Positions 1-6,331 are shown, counted from the stretch's first letter. The stretch: 6,990 bases of DNA from Acidimicrobiaceae bacterium (GCA_003131945.1 PKWD01000433.1:8250-15239), one strand, 5' to 3'. Program-made: numbers and translations. The notes: generated by a model not told the origin, from the letters alone.

Positions 1-723
1 GCCGGGTTCATGGCCCGGCTGATGATGCCGGCCCCACTGGCCATCCTCCTCCCGATCGGCATCGGTGCCTTCATCGGGCTGTCCAACGGCAACACAGTGG
101 CCCGGATAGGGGTGAACTCCCTCATCGTCACCCTGGGCATCTCGTCGGTTCTTCTCGGCATCGTCCAGTGGTACACGAACGGCCAGTCCATCAGCAACAA
201 CATCTCGCCATGGTTGACCAACATCGCCACTGATACATGGTTCGGGTTGCCCGTGACCCTCTACATCCTCGCCGTCGCTGCCCTCCTCGTGTACTACCTC
301 CTCGAGCACACCCCTTACGGCCGCTACCTCTACAGCATCGGCTCCAATCGCGATGCGGCCCGGCTGGTCGGACTGAGGGTGCAGCGCTACGTGCTCCTGG
401 CCTTCGTCCTGTCGGGGACGCTGGCCGGCGTCGCCGGCGTCCTTCTGGTGGCGAACAGCGGTGGTGGCAACCCGCAGGCGGGGCAGATCATCGACACCCT
501 GCAAGCCCTGGCCGCCGCCTACCTGGGGGCGACCGCCATCAAGCCGGGTCGTTTCAACGTGTTGGGAACGATGATCGCCATCTACTTTCTGGCCTTCACC
601 GTCACCGGCCTGTCCCTGGCCGGCGTGGCCGACTGGATCAACAGCGTGTTCGACGGCGGCGCCCTCTTCGTGGCCGTGCTCGTCTCCACGATCATCGGCC
701 GCCGCCGGGCCGGGACCAGCTGA
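1..723 (+). CDS. Sugar ABC transporter permease, ribose/xylose (RbsC/XylH) type, C-terminal part
   Basis: This is the inner-membrane permease subunit of a carbohydrate ABC importer (BPD_transp_2 family); it would pair with a periplasmic-type binding protein and an ATPase encoded outside the window. The frame is open from base 1 and the first ATG (base 10) lies inside a hydrophobic segment, so the true start is upstream. About 240 residues are visible against roughly 300-400 for the family. Visible-residue landmarks are the helix with IVTLGISSVLLG (42-53) followed by YTNGQ, the cytoplasmic coupling loop GRYLYSIGSN..AARLVGL (107-125) that contacts the ATPase, the helix LSGTLAGVAGVLL (137-149), and the YLGATAIKPGRFNVLGT stretch (174-190). 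The protein ends in a basic tail (GRRRAGTS). Sugar specificity cannot be read from the permease. A cyclic-nucleotide-binding protein gene follows after 42 bases on the same strand and may be co-transcribed. Family assignment is firm; substrate is unknown. Confidence 0.9.
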   Translation, partial: AGFMARLMMPAPLAILLPIGIGAFIGLSNGNTVARIGVNSLIVTLGISSVLLGIVQWYTNGQSISNNISPWLTNIATDTWFGLPVTLYILAVAALLVYYLLEHTPYGRYLYSIGSNRDAARLVGLRVQRYVLLAFVLSGTLAGVAGVLLVANSGGGNPQAGQIIDTLQALAAAYLGATAIKPGRFNVLGTMIAIYFLAFTVTGLSLAGVADWINSVFDGGALFVAVLVSTIIGRRRAGTS

Positions 724-765
724 CGCACGGTCCCACGACCATCCTCATCGACCAAGGATCGCATC

Positions 766-1191
766 ATGGCTCGTAACACTAAGACGGATCAGCTGCGGGG
801 TGTCCAGATGTTCTCCGCCTGCACCGACAAGGAGCTGGCTCAGATCGCCCGCGCCTGCGACGAGCTCGTCGTGGAACCCGATGTCACAGTGGTGGAGGAG
901 GGAACGGCCGGTGAGGGTTTCTACCTCATCGTCACCGGTGAGGCCGAGGTCACCCGCGGGGGCCGTCGCGTGGCGACGGTGGGCCCCGGTGAGTACTTCG
1001 GAGAGCTGTCCCTGCTCGACGACGCCCCCCGGAACGCCACCGTCAAGGCCCGGACCAAGATGACACTGCTCCAATTGAAGCGGCGCGAGTTCTCGGCCGT
1101 CCTCGACTCCTGGCCCGGTGTCGCCCACAAGCTGCTCGAGCAGATGGCGCGTCGTCTGCGCCAGGCCGACGAGCAGGCCGTCACCAACTAG
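766..1191 (+). CDS. Stand-alone cyclic-nucleotide-binding domain protein
   Basis: This 141-residue soluble protein consists almost wholly of one CRP-type cNMP-binding beta-barrel. The N-terminal helix region (about 10-33, LRGVQMFSACTDKELAQIA) leads into the barrel. Glycine turns are seen at G46, G58 and G75, and the phosphate-binding cassette is FGELSLLD..PRNATV (78-93). In that cassette E80 and R89 are the residues that in CRP and PKA R-subunits hold the ribose and cyclic phosphate, so cAMP or cGMP binding is plausible. A C-helix (about 109-137) closes the fold. There is no helix-turn-helix, kinase, cyclase or channel domain; a CRP/FNR regulator would be about 80 residues longer. It probably acts through a protein partner. 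The start is supported by AAGGA at 754-758, 7 bases before the ATG. It lies 42 bases after the sugar permease gene, which hints at a regulatory link to the transporter, but this is inference. It converges on the cupin gene with 13 bases between the two stops. Confidence 0.88.
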   Translation: MARNTKTDQLRGVQMFSACTDKELAQIARACDELVVEPDVTVVEEGTAGEGFYLIVTGEAEVTRGGRRVATVGPGEYFGELSLLDDAPRNATVKARTKMTLLQLKRREFSAVLDSWPGVAHKLLEQMARRLRQADEQAVTN

Positions 1192-1204
1192 ACAACCGCC
1201 AGAT

Positions 1205-1549
1205 CTACGCCGACGATGGCGTCGGCGATGTGGTCGTTGGCATTCCGGTGACGGTGAGCCAGTTGGTCCCCGGGGCTGTCTCGACGAGGCGGTGCCGCGT
1301 GCCGGCCGGGAGAAGGACCCAATCTCCGGGTTGGAGGTGCATCCGCTCGTCTTCGACGTCGAGTGTTGCTTCTCCGTGCAGGACGACGACCCATTCATCG
1401 ACGTCCTGTTCGTACTCGACGGGCCCGTCGAGTACGCCACTCAGGATCTGATCGACGACGGCGTGGCCGAGTTCGGCCAGCCGGTGGACATGCTCGCCGG
1501 CGCCCGGGGCGGTGTCGGGATGATCCAGGCGGCCGCGAGCGAAAGGCAT
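1205..1549 (-). CDS. Small single-domain cupin protein
   Basis: This 114-residue protein is one cupin barrel. Motif 1 is represented by EYEQDVDEWVVVLHGEA (45-61) and motif 2 by PGDWVLLPAGTRHRL (74-88), closing with NWLTV (96-100). Motif 2 keeps P81, G83 and H86. Motif 1 lacks the usual HxH pair and instead has acidic residues around D49, D51 and E52. This resembles the 'DxDEWV..L.GEA' cupin subfamily, whose function is not established, so any metal site would not be the standard three-His-one-Glu type. The low-complexity Thr/Ser/Pro tail (about 104-114) is probably disordered. The ATG at 1549 is the most upstream possible start, because an in-frame stop lies at 1559-1561, only three codons earlier. 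No Shine-Dalgarno is visible, so it may be leaderless. It is convergent with the cNMP-binding gene and divergent from the small membrane protein gene. Possible roles include small-molecule binding or isomerase-type chemistry; none can be assigned from sequence. Confidence 0.87.
   Translation of the reverse strand: MPFARGRLDHPDTAPGAGEHVHRLAELGHAVVDQILSGVLDGPVEYEQDVDEWVVVLHGEATLDVEDERMHLQPGDWVLLPAGTRHRLVETAPGTNWLTVTGMPTTTSPTPSSA
1208..1227. terminator. GC-rich inverted repeat at a convergent gene junction, possible weak terminator
   Basis: CGCCGAC (1208-1214) and GTCGGCG (1221-1227) form a perfect 7-bp stem with a 6-base loop. It sits just after the stop of the plus-strand cNMP-binding gene and inside the last codons of the minus-strand cupin gene, where a shared terminator would be expected. 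There is no T-tract on either strand, so it is not a canonical intrinsic terminator, and short GC stems arise often by chance in DNA of this composition. Confidence 0.25.
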
Positions 1550-1555
1550 CGGACG

Positions 1556-1561
1556 ACGCTA
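1556..1561 (-). promoter_or_regulatory. Possible -10 element (TAGCGT) for the cupin gene
   Basis: Read on the minus strand, TAGCGT fits the actinobacterial TANNNT -10 pattern and ends 6 bases before the cupin ATG. A transcript from it would start at or near the start codon, which fits the absence of a Shine-Dalgarno sequence. No convincing -35 hexamer is visible about 17 bases further upstream, and the pattern is short enough to occur by chance. Confidence 0.25.
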
Positions 1562-1759
1562 CCGCCGCGGGACCGTGACCTCCACGACGCCTCCGTCCCG
1601 GGGCTGCTTCGCTATCGTCGACGTGTGGATCAAAGGGCACGGCCTGGTACGTCCTGGCGGCGCAGCAAGTAAATCCCCTGTCGTTGTTCGCGGCAACCTG
1701 ACCTTGGACGCTCGACGGTGGGGCACCTCGGCCTCCATTCCGGACCGTAGTCGACGGCC

Positions 1760-1765
1760 TATCGT
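1760..1765 (+). promoter_or_regulatory. Possible -10 element (TATCGT) for the small membrane protein gene
   Basis: TATCGT fits TANNNT and ends 8 bases before the ATG at 1774, which would again give a leaderless or nearly leaderless mRNA. The competing reading is that GAGGG at 1766-1770 is a Shine-Dalgarno sequence, but its 3-base spacer is very short. No clear -35 box is seen. The remaining bases between the two divergent starts (1550-1773) show no gene that I can support. Confidence 0.25.
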
Positions 1766-1773
1766 GAGGGCCC

Positions 1774-1935
1774 ATGGGATGTCTCATCGCCGTATTCCTG
1801 TTGCTCGCCCTGCTCTTCGTCGGCTTCGGTTTCGTGGCCCACCTGCTGTGGATCGCCGCCGTCGTGTTCTTCGTGCTGTGGCTGGCCGGTTTCGCCTTCG
1901 GACGGGGACAGCGCCACGGCGGGCGGTACCGGTAG
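1774..1935 (+). CDS. Small hydrophobic membrane protein, 53 residues
   Basis: The frame from the ATG at 1774 to the TAG at 1933-1935 encodes 53 residues starting MGCLIAVFLLLALLFVGFGF. There are two hydrophobic segments, about residues 4-21 and 24-43, separated by a short AHLLW turn, and then a basic hydrophilic tail rich in Gly and Arg (GRGQRHGGRYR). This layout matches the small 'hydrophobic protein' commonly annotated in Actinobacteria, which begins MGCL and ends in a charged Gly/Arg tail and has no proven function. C3 near the N-terminus is not preceded by a lipobox-type signal peptide, so lipidation is unlikely. Composition is sharply different from the Arg/Pro-rich shadow frames over the same bases, which argues for a real gene. 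It diverges from the cupin gene and converges on the GT87-like gene. Stress-linked expression is known for some tiny membrane proteins, but nothing here shows it. Confidence 0.78.
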   Translation: MGCLIAVFLLLALLFVGFGFVAHLLWIAAVVFFVLWLAGFAFGRGQRHGGRYR

Positions 1936-2004
1936 CCGTCTTTCCTCGACGAAGGCAGGGCCCCTCGCCGCCGGGAGAGCGTCACCGTGGCCGGTCCCGT
2001 CCCT

Positions 2005-2023
2005 GTCGGCGTCGATGGCCGAC
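2005..2023. terminator. GC-rich inverted repeat between convergent genes, possible weak terminator
   Basis: GTCGGC (2005-2010) and GCCGAC (2018-2023) form a 6-bp stem around a 7-base loop. It lies in the 180-base gap between the stop of the small membrane protein gene (1935) and the stop of the GT87-like gene (2116), where both transcripts should end. No T-run follows on either strand. The rest of this gap shows no supportable gene. Confidence 0.22.
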
Positions 2024-2115
2024 CGTCGCTGTCTCTACGGGGTGACGCCAGCGCCCATGACGCGGCCTTCCGGTAGGCGTCCGACAACGAAACCCTGCCT
2101 CGGCCGGGCGGCCCA

Positions 2116-3438
2116 TCAGGAACGGGGCGTATCGACCCCTCGGCCTTCGGCCAGGGCGAGCGGCGCCGCCACATCGGGCGACCGGGTGTGGAGATGAAGC
2201 AGGCCAGTGCCAGTCTTCCCGGACGCCTGCCACACGGAGGCGGTCAATCCGCAGAAGATGGCCGCCAGCACCACCAGCCGGTCGAGCGGGAAGATCCAGT
2301 GGAAGTACCAGCCGAAGGCGGGACTATGGATGCTGACCAGATGGAGGGTGGTCATGGCGTTGGCGAAATCGACGAGTCCCGCCATGGTGATGACGGCGAG
2401 CGTCCATACCGGCCACTCGGCCACCAAGGCGAACACGAGGACCCACAGCATGTACTGCGGGGAGAAGACCTTGTTCACGAGCATCAGGGTGGCGAACGCC
2501 GCCGCCGCGGCAAAGGCCGGCGATGCTCCCCTCAGAACCCGGCGACCCAAGACGACCATGACGATGAGGACGACGACGGCACTGAGAGCGTCAATGGCTG
2601 CCGTCGGCCACGATGAGTCCAGATGCAGGGCGTAGAAGACGCCGCCGCTTCCGCGGCGGTTGGCGTTGAAACGGAAGAAGTTGCTCCATACCCCGAACCG
2701 GGCGATGGCGAAGGGCACGTTCACAACCAAGCCGGTCGCAATAGCGTACGAAGCCATCCGCACCGCGCTTCGGCGGCCGTCCTCAGTGCGATCGCCGGCC
2801 AGGGCGACGACGCAGTAGACGAGCGCCATGATGGGGAAAAACTTGGCACAGACCCCCAAGGACAACAGCACGCCGGCCCACGCGTAACTCCTGTTCCGGT
2901 ACAGAGCCCAGCCGCCCAGCATCAGGAGAATGGCGAGCATGTCCCAGTTCAAAACTGAGTAGACGAGGAGCAACGGCGAGAAGGCGAAGATCCCGGCATG
3001 TCGGGGTGACCATCGGTACAGAAGATGGAACGAACCCAGGGCGCAGGCCATGAGACCGAGACAGCTGGCCAGGAAGTAGCCCTGGATCCCGGGAACCCAG
3101 GCGGCCGACCACATGTAGAAGCCGGTGAGGACGGGGTACTCGATGGCGACATGGACATAGGGCAGAGCGTGGTTGGCGAGGTGATGGTTGCGGAACAGGG
3201 TCAGAAGGTCCGAATAGGCAAGATGGCTGTAGGCCCATGGCCCGTAGTTCTTGAGCGGTGGAGCGGTCGCTGTGACCGACACCGGAGGGCGCAGGCGCAG
3301 GTACGCCCAGAGAACCCACCCGATAACGGCCAGAAACGGAACGAGGTAGCGGATGTCCAACAACAGGTGGACGTTTTCGCCGTCGTGGTGCCATCGACCG
3401 TGACCGTGGACTTCGTCCGGTGTCCGCCTGTCGTCCAT
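2116..3438 (-). CDS. GT87-like (DUF2029) integral membrane mannosyltransferase
   Basis: This 440-residue polytopic membrane protein resembles the GT-C fold enzymes of family GT87, which includes the mycobacterial alpha-1,2-mannosyltransferase PimE. Such enzymes use polyprenyl-phosphate-mannose on the outer membrane face. After a short His-rich cytoplasmic leader (H11, H13, H17, H18, H24) comes a first helix (about 31-48). The first external loop then carries AYSDL (74-78), in which D77 sits where the catalytic acidic residue of GT-C enzymes is expected, and EYPVLTG (100-106). Further family-like marks are NWD (164-166), KFFP (199-202) and the strongly typical NKVFSPQYMLW (322-332). About ten hydrophobic segments are apparent. 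The ATG at 3438 is backed by AAGGG (bases 3445-3449, minus strand) with a 6-base spacer. It follows the PIG-V-like gene after 86 bases and is the last gene of the leftward block. Sugar and acceptor are inferred from family only. Confidence 0.85.
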   Translation of the reverse strand: MDDRRTPDEVHGHGRWHHDGENVHLLLDIRYLVPFLAVIGWVLWAYLRLRPPVSVTATAPPLKNYGPWAYSHLAYSDLLTLFRNHHLANHALPYVHVAIEYPVLTGFYMWSAAWVPGIQGYFLASCLGLMACALGSFHLLYRWSPRHAGIFAFSPLLLVYSVLNWDMLAILLMLGGWALYRNRSYAWAGVLLSLGVCAKFFPIMALVYCVVALAGDRTEDGRRSAVRMASYAIATGLVVNVPFAIARFGVWSNFFRFNANRRGSGGVFYALHLDSSWPTAAIDALSAVVVLIVMVVLGRRVLRGASPAFAAAAAFATLMLVNKVFSPQYMLWVLVFALVAEWPVWTLAVITMAGLVDFANAMTTLHLVSIHSPAFGWYFHWIFPLDRLVVLAAIFCGLTASVWQASGKTGTGLLHLHTRSPDVAAPLALAEGRGVDTPRS

Positions 3439-3478
3439 AGGGCGCCCTTGCCTGTGGGGGCTTCGTTACAGCTCTGGT

Positions 3479-3520
3479 GATGGCAGAGTTGCCGAGGATG
3501 GCAGAGGCGCCGAGGATGGC
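3479..3520. repeat. 18-bp tandem repeat in the PIG-V/GT87 intergenic gap
   Basis: Two adjacent 18-base units, 3479-3496 and 3497-3514, read GATGGCAGAGTTGCCGAG and GATGGCAGAGGCGCCGAG, differing only at the TT/GC pair. A third copy begins at 3515 (GATGGC) and then diverges. The array lies directly after the TGA of the PIG-V-like gene (3525-3527) and ends about 40 bases before the start of the GT87-like gene, so it is in the presumed leader between the two. In one alternative minus-strand frame it would read as a PSSA(P/T)L-type repeat. Function is unknown; slippage duplication is the simplest origin. Confidence 0.75.
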
Positions 3521-3524
3521 TTCG

Positions 3525-4763
3525 TCACGGGAACACAGCGTTCGACAGCACCGAGTACGCCGTAAGTCCGATAAGGAGGACGGTGGACACAGAGACAACG
3601 GCGATATAGGACTTTCCGCGCAGCCGGGTGGCCACCGCCACGATCAGGGGGAAAGCAACCATGAGGAAGCGGGGGCGAGGGCCGATGGGGCGGGTCAGTA
3701 TGGCGACGGCGGCGACCGACAGGCCGTAGACAAGCAGCGGGATCGGGAGCCGGCCGCGCAGCGCCACGACGGCAAAGATGACGGTGACCACAATGGAGAC
3801 GAAGACGACGCGGATCGTGGCGGGGCTGCCGATCGGGCTCCCGAAGAACGATGTGATGATATGGACCGGATAGGCGGCGGAGAGATAGCTGTGCCAGCCC
3901 CCCAGCTCTGTCTGTCGCCACGCCCAGATGTCCCCGGTGTGGCGCCATAGCCAGACCTGGTACGCGACAAAGCCCACCGGGGCGAGCAACGGCGCCGCCA
4001 ATGCCGACCACGTCCGGTCCTTGTGGATGGCCCGGCCCGCCGACCAGCCGCAGCTGACGACAAGAGCGAGGGCCACGGGCGCCGTGGCTGTGGCCAGGGC
4101 TGCCGCTACTCCGGCCAGGATCCAGCGTCGGTGGAGGAGGGCCAGGAGCGAGGCCGCCGCCAGGGTGATGATCATGCCCTCGGCGTAAACCATGCTGAAA
4201 ACGAATGATGCAGGGAAAAATGCCAGGAGAACAGTGGACCGGTCGGCGACCCTGGATCCGGCGAAGTGGCGCACGAGCATCCAGACGGCGATCATGGCCG
4301 TGAGGCCGGTCACACTCGACACGATGGCGCCGGAGATGAGTAACGAGGTGCCGGTGAGGTCGGAGAGCCATCGGAACGTCAAGGGGAACGCCGGGAAGAA
4401 GGCGATGGGGCTGGCAGCCACGTGACCATGGATCATCGGCAGTCGGGTTGGGTATCCCATGCCGGCGGCCCGGATGAACCACTTCGTGTCCCAGGTGTTG
4501 ATCTCCGACGACAGCGTGCGGTGGGCGAACACCGCTCCCACCAACATCGTCGAGAGTACGATCAGACGCGACGCCAGATAGATGACCACAGGCCGGAAGA
4601 TCCACTTGTAGCGACCGCCACCAGACGCCTGTTGCTCGCTCTTTGTCTCGTCGGCGTGCGGTTCGTCGAAGACGGACGACCACCAGGGAATTATGGCGAG
4701 ATCGTCGGTCGCCAGATCGACCGGTGACGACTGGTCCGTCGTGGACTGGCGGACCGTCGTCAT
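3525..4763 (-). CDS. PIG-V (GT76)-like integral membrane mannosyltransferase
   Basis: This 412-residue GT-C type membrane protein resembles bacterial relatives of PIG-V, the eukaryotic GPI mannosyltransferase 2. The first external loop has WDTKWFIRAAGMGYP (91-105), the W-D..W...A..GY signature in which D92 is the probable catalytic aspartate, followed by AFFPAFPL (121-128), a near match to the FFPLYPL of the family. A late RPIGPRPRFLMVAFPL segment (about 358-373) matches the conserved R-(Y/F)-L...FPL region before the last helices. The N-terminal 54 residues are hydrophilic, acidic and Ser/Thr-rich (TTDQSSPVD, DEPHADETKSEQQ), a cytoplasmic extension before the first helix at about 57-78. The ATG at 4763 overlaps the TGA of the preceding mptB-like gene as ATGA, which sets the start and implies translational coupling; a longer open frame upstream to 5354 is an Arg-rich shadow. 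Donor is probably polyprenyl-phosphate-mannose; acceptor is unknown. Confidence 0.85.
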   Translation of the reverse strand: MTTVRQSTTDQSSPVDLATDDLAIIPWWSSVFDEPHADETKSEQQASGGGRYKWIFRPVVIYLASRLIVLSTMLVGAVFAHRTLSSEINTWDTKWFIRAAGMGYPTRLPMIHGHVAASPIAFFPAFPLTFRWLSDLTGTSLLISGAIVSSVTGLTAMIAVWMLVRHFAGSRVADRSTVLLAFFPASFVFSMVYAEGMIITLAAASLLALLHRRWILAGVAAALATATAPVALALVVSCGWSAGRAIHKDRTWSALAAPLLAPVGFVAYQVWLWRHTGDIWAWRQTELGGWHSYLSAAYPVHIITSFFGSPIGSPATIRVVFVSIVVTVIFAVVALRGRLPIPLLVYGLSVAAVAILTRPIGPRPRFLMVAFPLIVAVATRLRGKSYIAVVSVSTVLLIGLTAYSVLSNAVFP

Positions 4764-6244
4764 GAGGTAAGAGGCACCGGGCGCCGTGGGCCGATGACCT
4801 TCATCCAGCGCCGGTTCCTCAGCAGCCACTGGCCGGCGGCGAAGGATGCCAGGGCAACGAAGATGTAGTCGATGCCCCCGATCAACGGCGTTCCGCTCGG
4901 CCCCACGATAAACATGGCGAGGGCGGCAGCGAGGGCGAGAGTCTTCGATCGTTGCGCCGGTGTGGCCGCCAGCAGGGCCAGCCCCCATGTGAAGTACCAC
5001 GGCCAAAGTGTGGGGCCGACGAGCACGACCACGATCAAAGCGATACCGATGGCGCGCACCACGTCGAGCTTGCGCACGTTGGCGATCAACCAAGCGACGC
5101 CTGCGACGCCGGCGACGCCGCACACCAATTGGGTCACGGTGACGCACGCGTGTTGATGGACAGGGATGCCGACGAGGTGCAGGACGTGGAACACCAAGAC
5201 ACCAATCGACACCGTCGGCGTCGCCAGTATCCGCAGCTCGGTCGGAATTCGCAGGGCGCTGGGGCTGAGCCACTGCCATCCCAGGCCGGACGCCATGGTC
5301 ACGATCACGACAGTGGCGGCCGGAACGAGCACAGCCTTGGCCAGGACGGCCCACCGCTTCGAGCCACGAACGCCACTCAGCTGGTTGGCAGCCAGGAACA
5401 CGATCCCAGCGGCGGCGGGGGTTTTCACCATGGTGGCCAGCGCGCAGAGCACCAAGCCGAGCATCGGTCGCCGCTCCAAGGAGACGGTGATACCGGTGAG
5501 CAGGAGCCCGAGCATGAGGGCGTCGTTATGGCCCGACGAGATGAAACTGTAGAGAGCCAGCGGACTGAGCACGCCCAGCCACAGGGCGATCCCGGGGTCG
5601 GCGCCGAGCATCCGCGCCAGGCGGGGTAGCGAATAGACCATGAGAGCCACGCCGACGAGCTCCAGCACCCGCATGGCAAGGACCTCGGCGACCAGCGCGC
5701 TGCCGAAAAGGGCGGCGAGGCCCCGTGAGGCCGCCACGAAAAGCGGACCGTAGGGGGCCGGCGTGGCCCGCCAGACCAGCGCCACCGACCGTAGAAGCGG
5801 CCCGTTACCGAGGGCGACCGGTCCGGTGGTGTACGGATTGAGGCCGTGGTGGGCCACCAGACCCTGGGCGATATAGCTGTAGAGATCCCGGCTGAACAAC
5901 GGTGGGCCCAGAAACAGAGGTAGGCCCCAGGCCGCCAGGACCAGACAGGCCCGCGTGACGGTGAGGTTGCCGAGGCGTGCTTCGCGGCCCACCCCCAGCC
6001 AGGCTGTCACCATGAGGCAGAGCGCCACATAGAACAGCAGCGTCAAAACCGATGATCCGCTGCGGGGCAGGCCCAGCCATGAGAATCCGGCGCCCACTCG
6101 AGGTACGGACCCGACACTGACTCCGGTGAGGGCGAGGCTGACGGAGGCGACGGACCCGAGGACGAGCCATGGAGTCAGACCCTGAGACAACCGGACCTGG
6201 GCTGATGCCCGGTCGAGCGCCGGTGACACGGGGGGAGACTCCAC
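4760..6244 (-). CDS. mptB: MptB-like polyprenol-phosphate-mannose-dependent alpha-1,6-mannosyltransferase
   Basis: This 494-residue multi-spanning protein belongs to the MptA/MptB group of GT-C enzymes, which in Corynebacteriales build the alpha-1,6-mannan core of lipomannan from polyprenyl-phosphate-mannose outside the membrane. The first large external loop holds LFSRDLYSYIAQG (116-128), with the catalytic-type aspartate D120, and GLNPY (134-138). Next come PAPYGPLF (162-169), GHND (238-241) at a membrane edge, and WPWYFTW (414-420) before the final helices, all family-typical. The charged C-terminal tail (RNRR...GPRRPVPLTS) is cytoplasmic. The start is GTG at 6244, preceded by a full AGGAGG; the next in-frame GTG (6229) would be 18 bases from it. 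The gene overlaps the PIG-V-like gene by ATGA and follows the YfhO-like gene after 87 bases. The exact product linkage is inferred, and MptA-like activity is an alternative. Confidence 0.88.
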   Translation of the reverse strand: MESPPVSPALDRASAQVRLSQGLTPWLVLGSVASVSLALTGVSVGSVPRVGAGFSWLGLPRSGSSVLTLLFYVALCLMVTAWLGVGREARLGNLTVTRACLVLAAWGLPLFLGPPLFSRDLYSYIAQGLVAHHGLNPYTTGPVALGNGPLLRSVALVWRATPAPYGPLFVAASRGLAALFGSALVAEVLAMRVLELVGVALMVYSLPRLARMLGADPGIALWLGVLSPLALYSFISSGHNDALMLGLLLTGITVSLERRPMLGLVLCALATMVKTPAAAGIVFLAANQLSGVRGSKRWAVLAKAVLVPAATVVIVTMASGLGWQWLSPSALRIPTELRILATPTVSIGVLVFHVLHLVGIPVHQHACVTVTQLVCGVAGVAGVAWLIANVRKLDVVRAIGIALIVVVLVGPTLWPWYFTWGLALLAATPAQRSKTLALAAALAMFIVGPSGTPLIGGIDYIFVALASFAAGQWLLRNRRWMKVIGPRRPVPLTS

Positions 6245-6247
6245 TTT

Positions 6248-6253
6248 CCTCCT
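6248..6253 (-). promoter_or_regulatory. Consensus Shine-Dalgarno (AGGAGG) of the mptB-like gene
   Basis: On the minus strand AAAGGAGGAAA directly precedes the GTG start, leaving a spacer of only 3 bases from AGGAGG. The match to the anti-Shine-Dalgarno is complete, but the spacer is shorter than the usual 5-9. It still favours GTG 6244 over the next in-frame GTG, which is 18 bases away. This is the strongest ribosome-binding site in the window. Confidence 0.7.
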
Positions 6254-6331
6254 TTCGCTGGACCCGTCCCGGAAGATGCCCGGGGACCCGCGCCGGGGGA
6301 CGTCAGGAAACGATACCCGGGGCCGCCGTCA

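Noticed and set aside
1575..2045. Plus-strand frame of 156 codons spanning the divergent region
   Set aside because: Arg-rich composition throughout its second half, no recognisable domain, and it covers the small membrane protein gene in another frame.
2100..2115. GGCCG/CGGCC palindrome just after the GT87-like stop
   Set aside because: The stem would have a 2-base loop and no T-tract, so it is too weak to call a terminator.
1395..2174. Minus-strand frame of 259 codons upstream of and overlapping the cupin gene
   Set aside because: Pro/Arg/Ser-rich with no domain; overlaps three better supported genes.
2188..2635. Plus-strand frames antisense to the GT87-like gene
   Set aside because: His/Gln/Glu/Asp-rich products typical of the reverse complement of a membrane protein gene; no ribosome site or family match.
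3466..4683. Long minus-strand frame of 405 codons overlapping the PIG-V-like gene
   Set aside because: Its product is rich in Arg, Pro, Gly and His with no coherent membrane or domain pattern, as expected for a shifted frame of a GC-rich gene; the overlapping frame has clear PIG-V motifs.
5091..5120. Short GCGACGCC-type microrepeat
   Set aside because: It encodes a VAGVAGVA helix stretch within the mptB-like membrane protein and is explained by codon and residue bias.
4764..5354. Upstream extension of the PIG-V-like frame giving a 609-residue protein
   Set aside because: The added N-terminal part is an Arg/Pro-rich low-complexity shadow of the mptB-like gene. The ATGA overlap at 4760-4763 and the start of sensible protein sequence there give the true start.
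6256..6331. Possible hairpin and promoter upstream of the mptB-like gene
   Set aside because: CGTCCC/GGGACG arms are only 6 bp with a loop of about 26 bases, and a TATCGT hexamer there has no -35 partner at usable spacing. It is not distinguishable from chance in this GC-rich gap.
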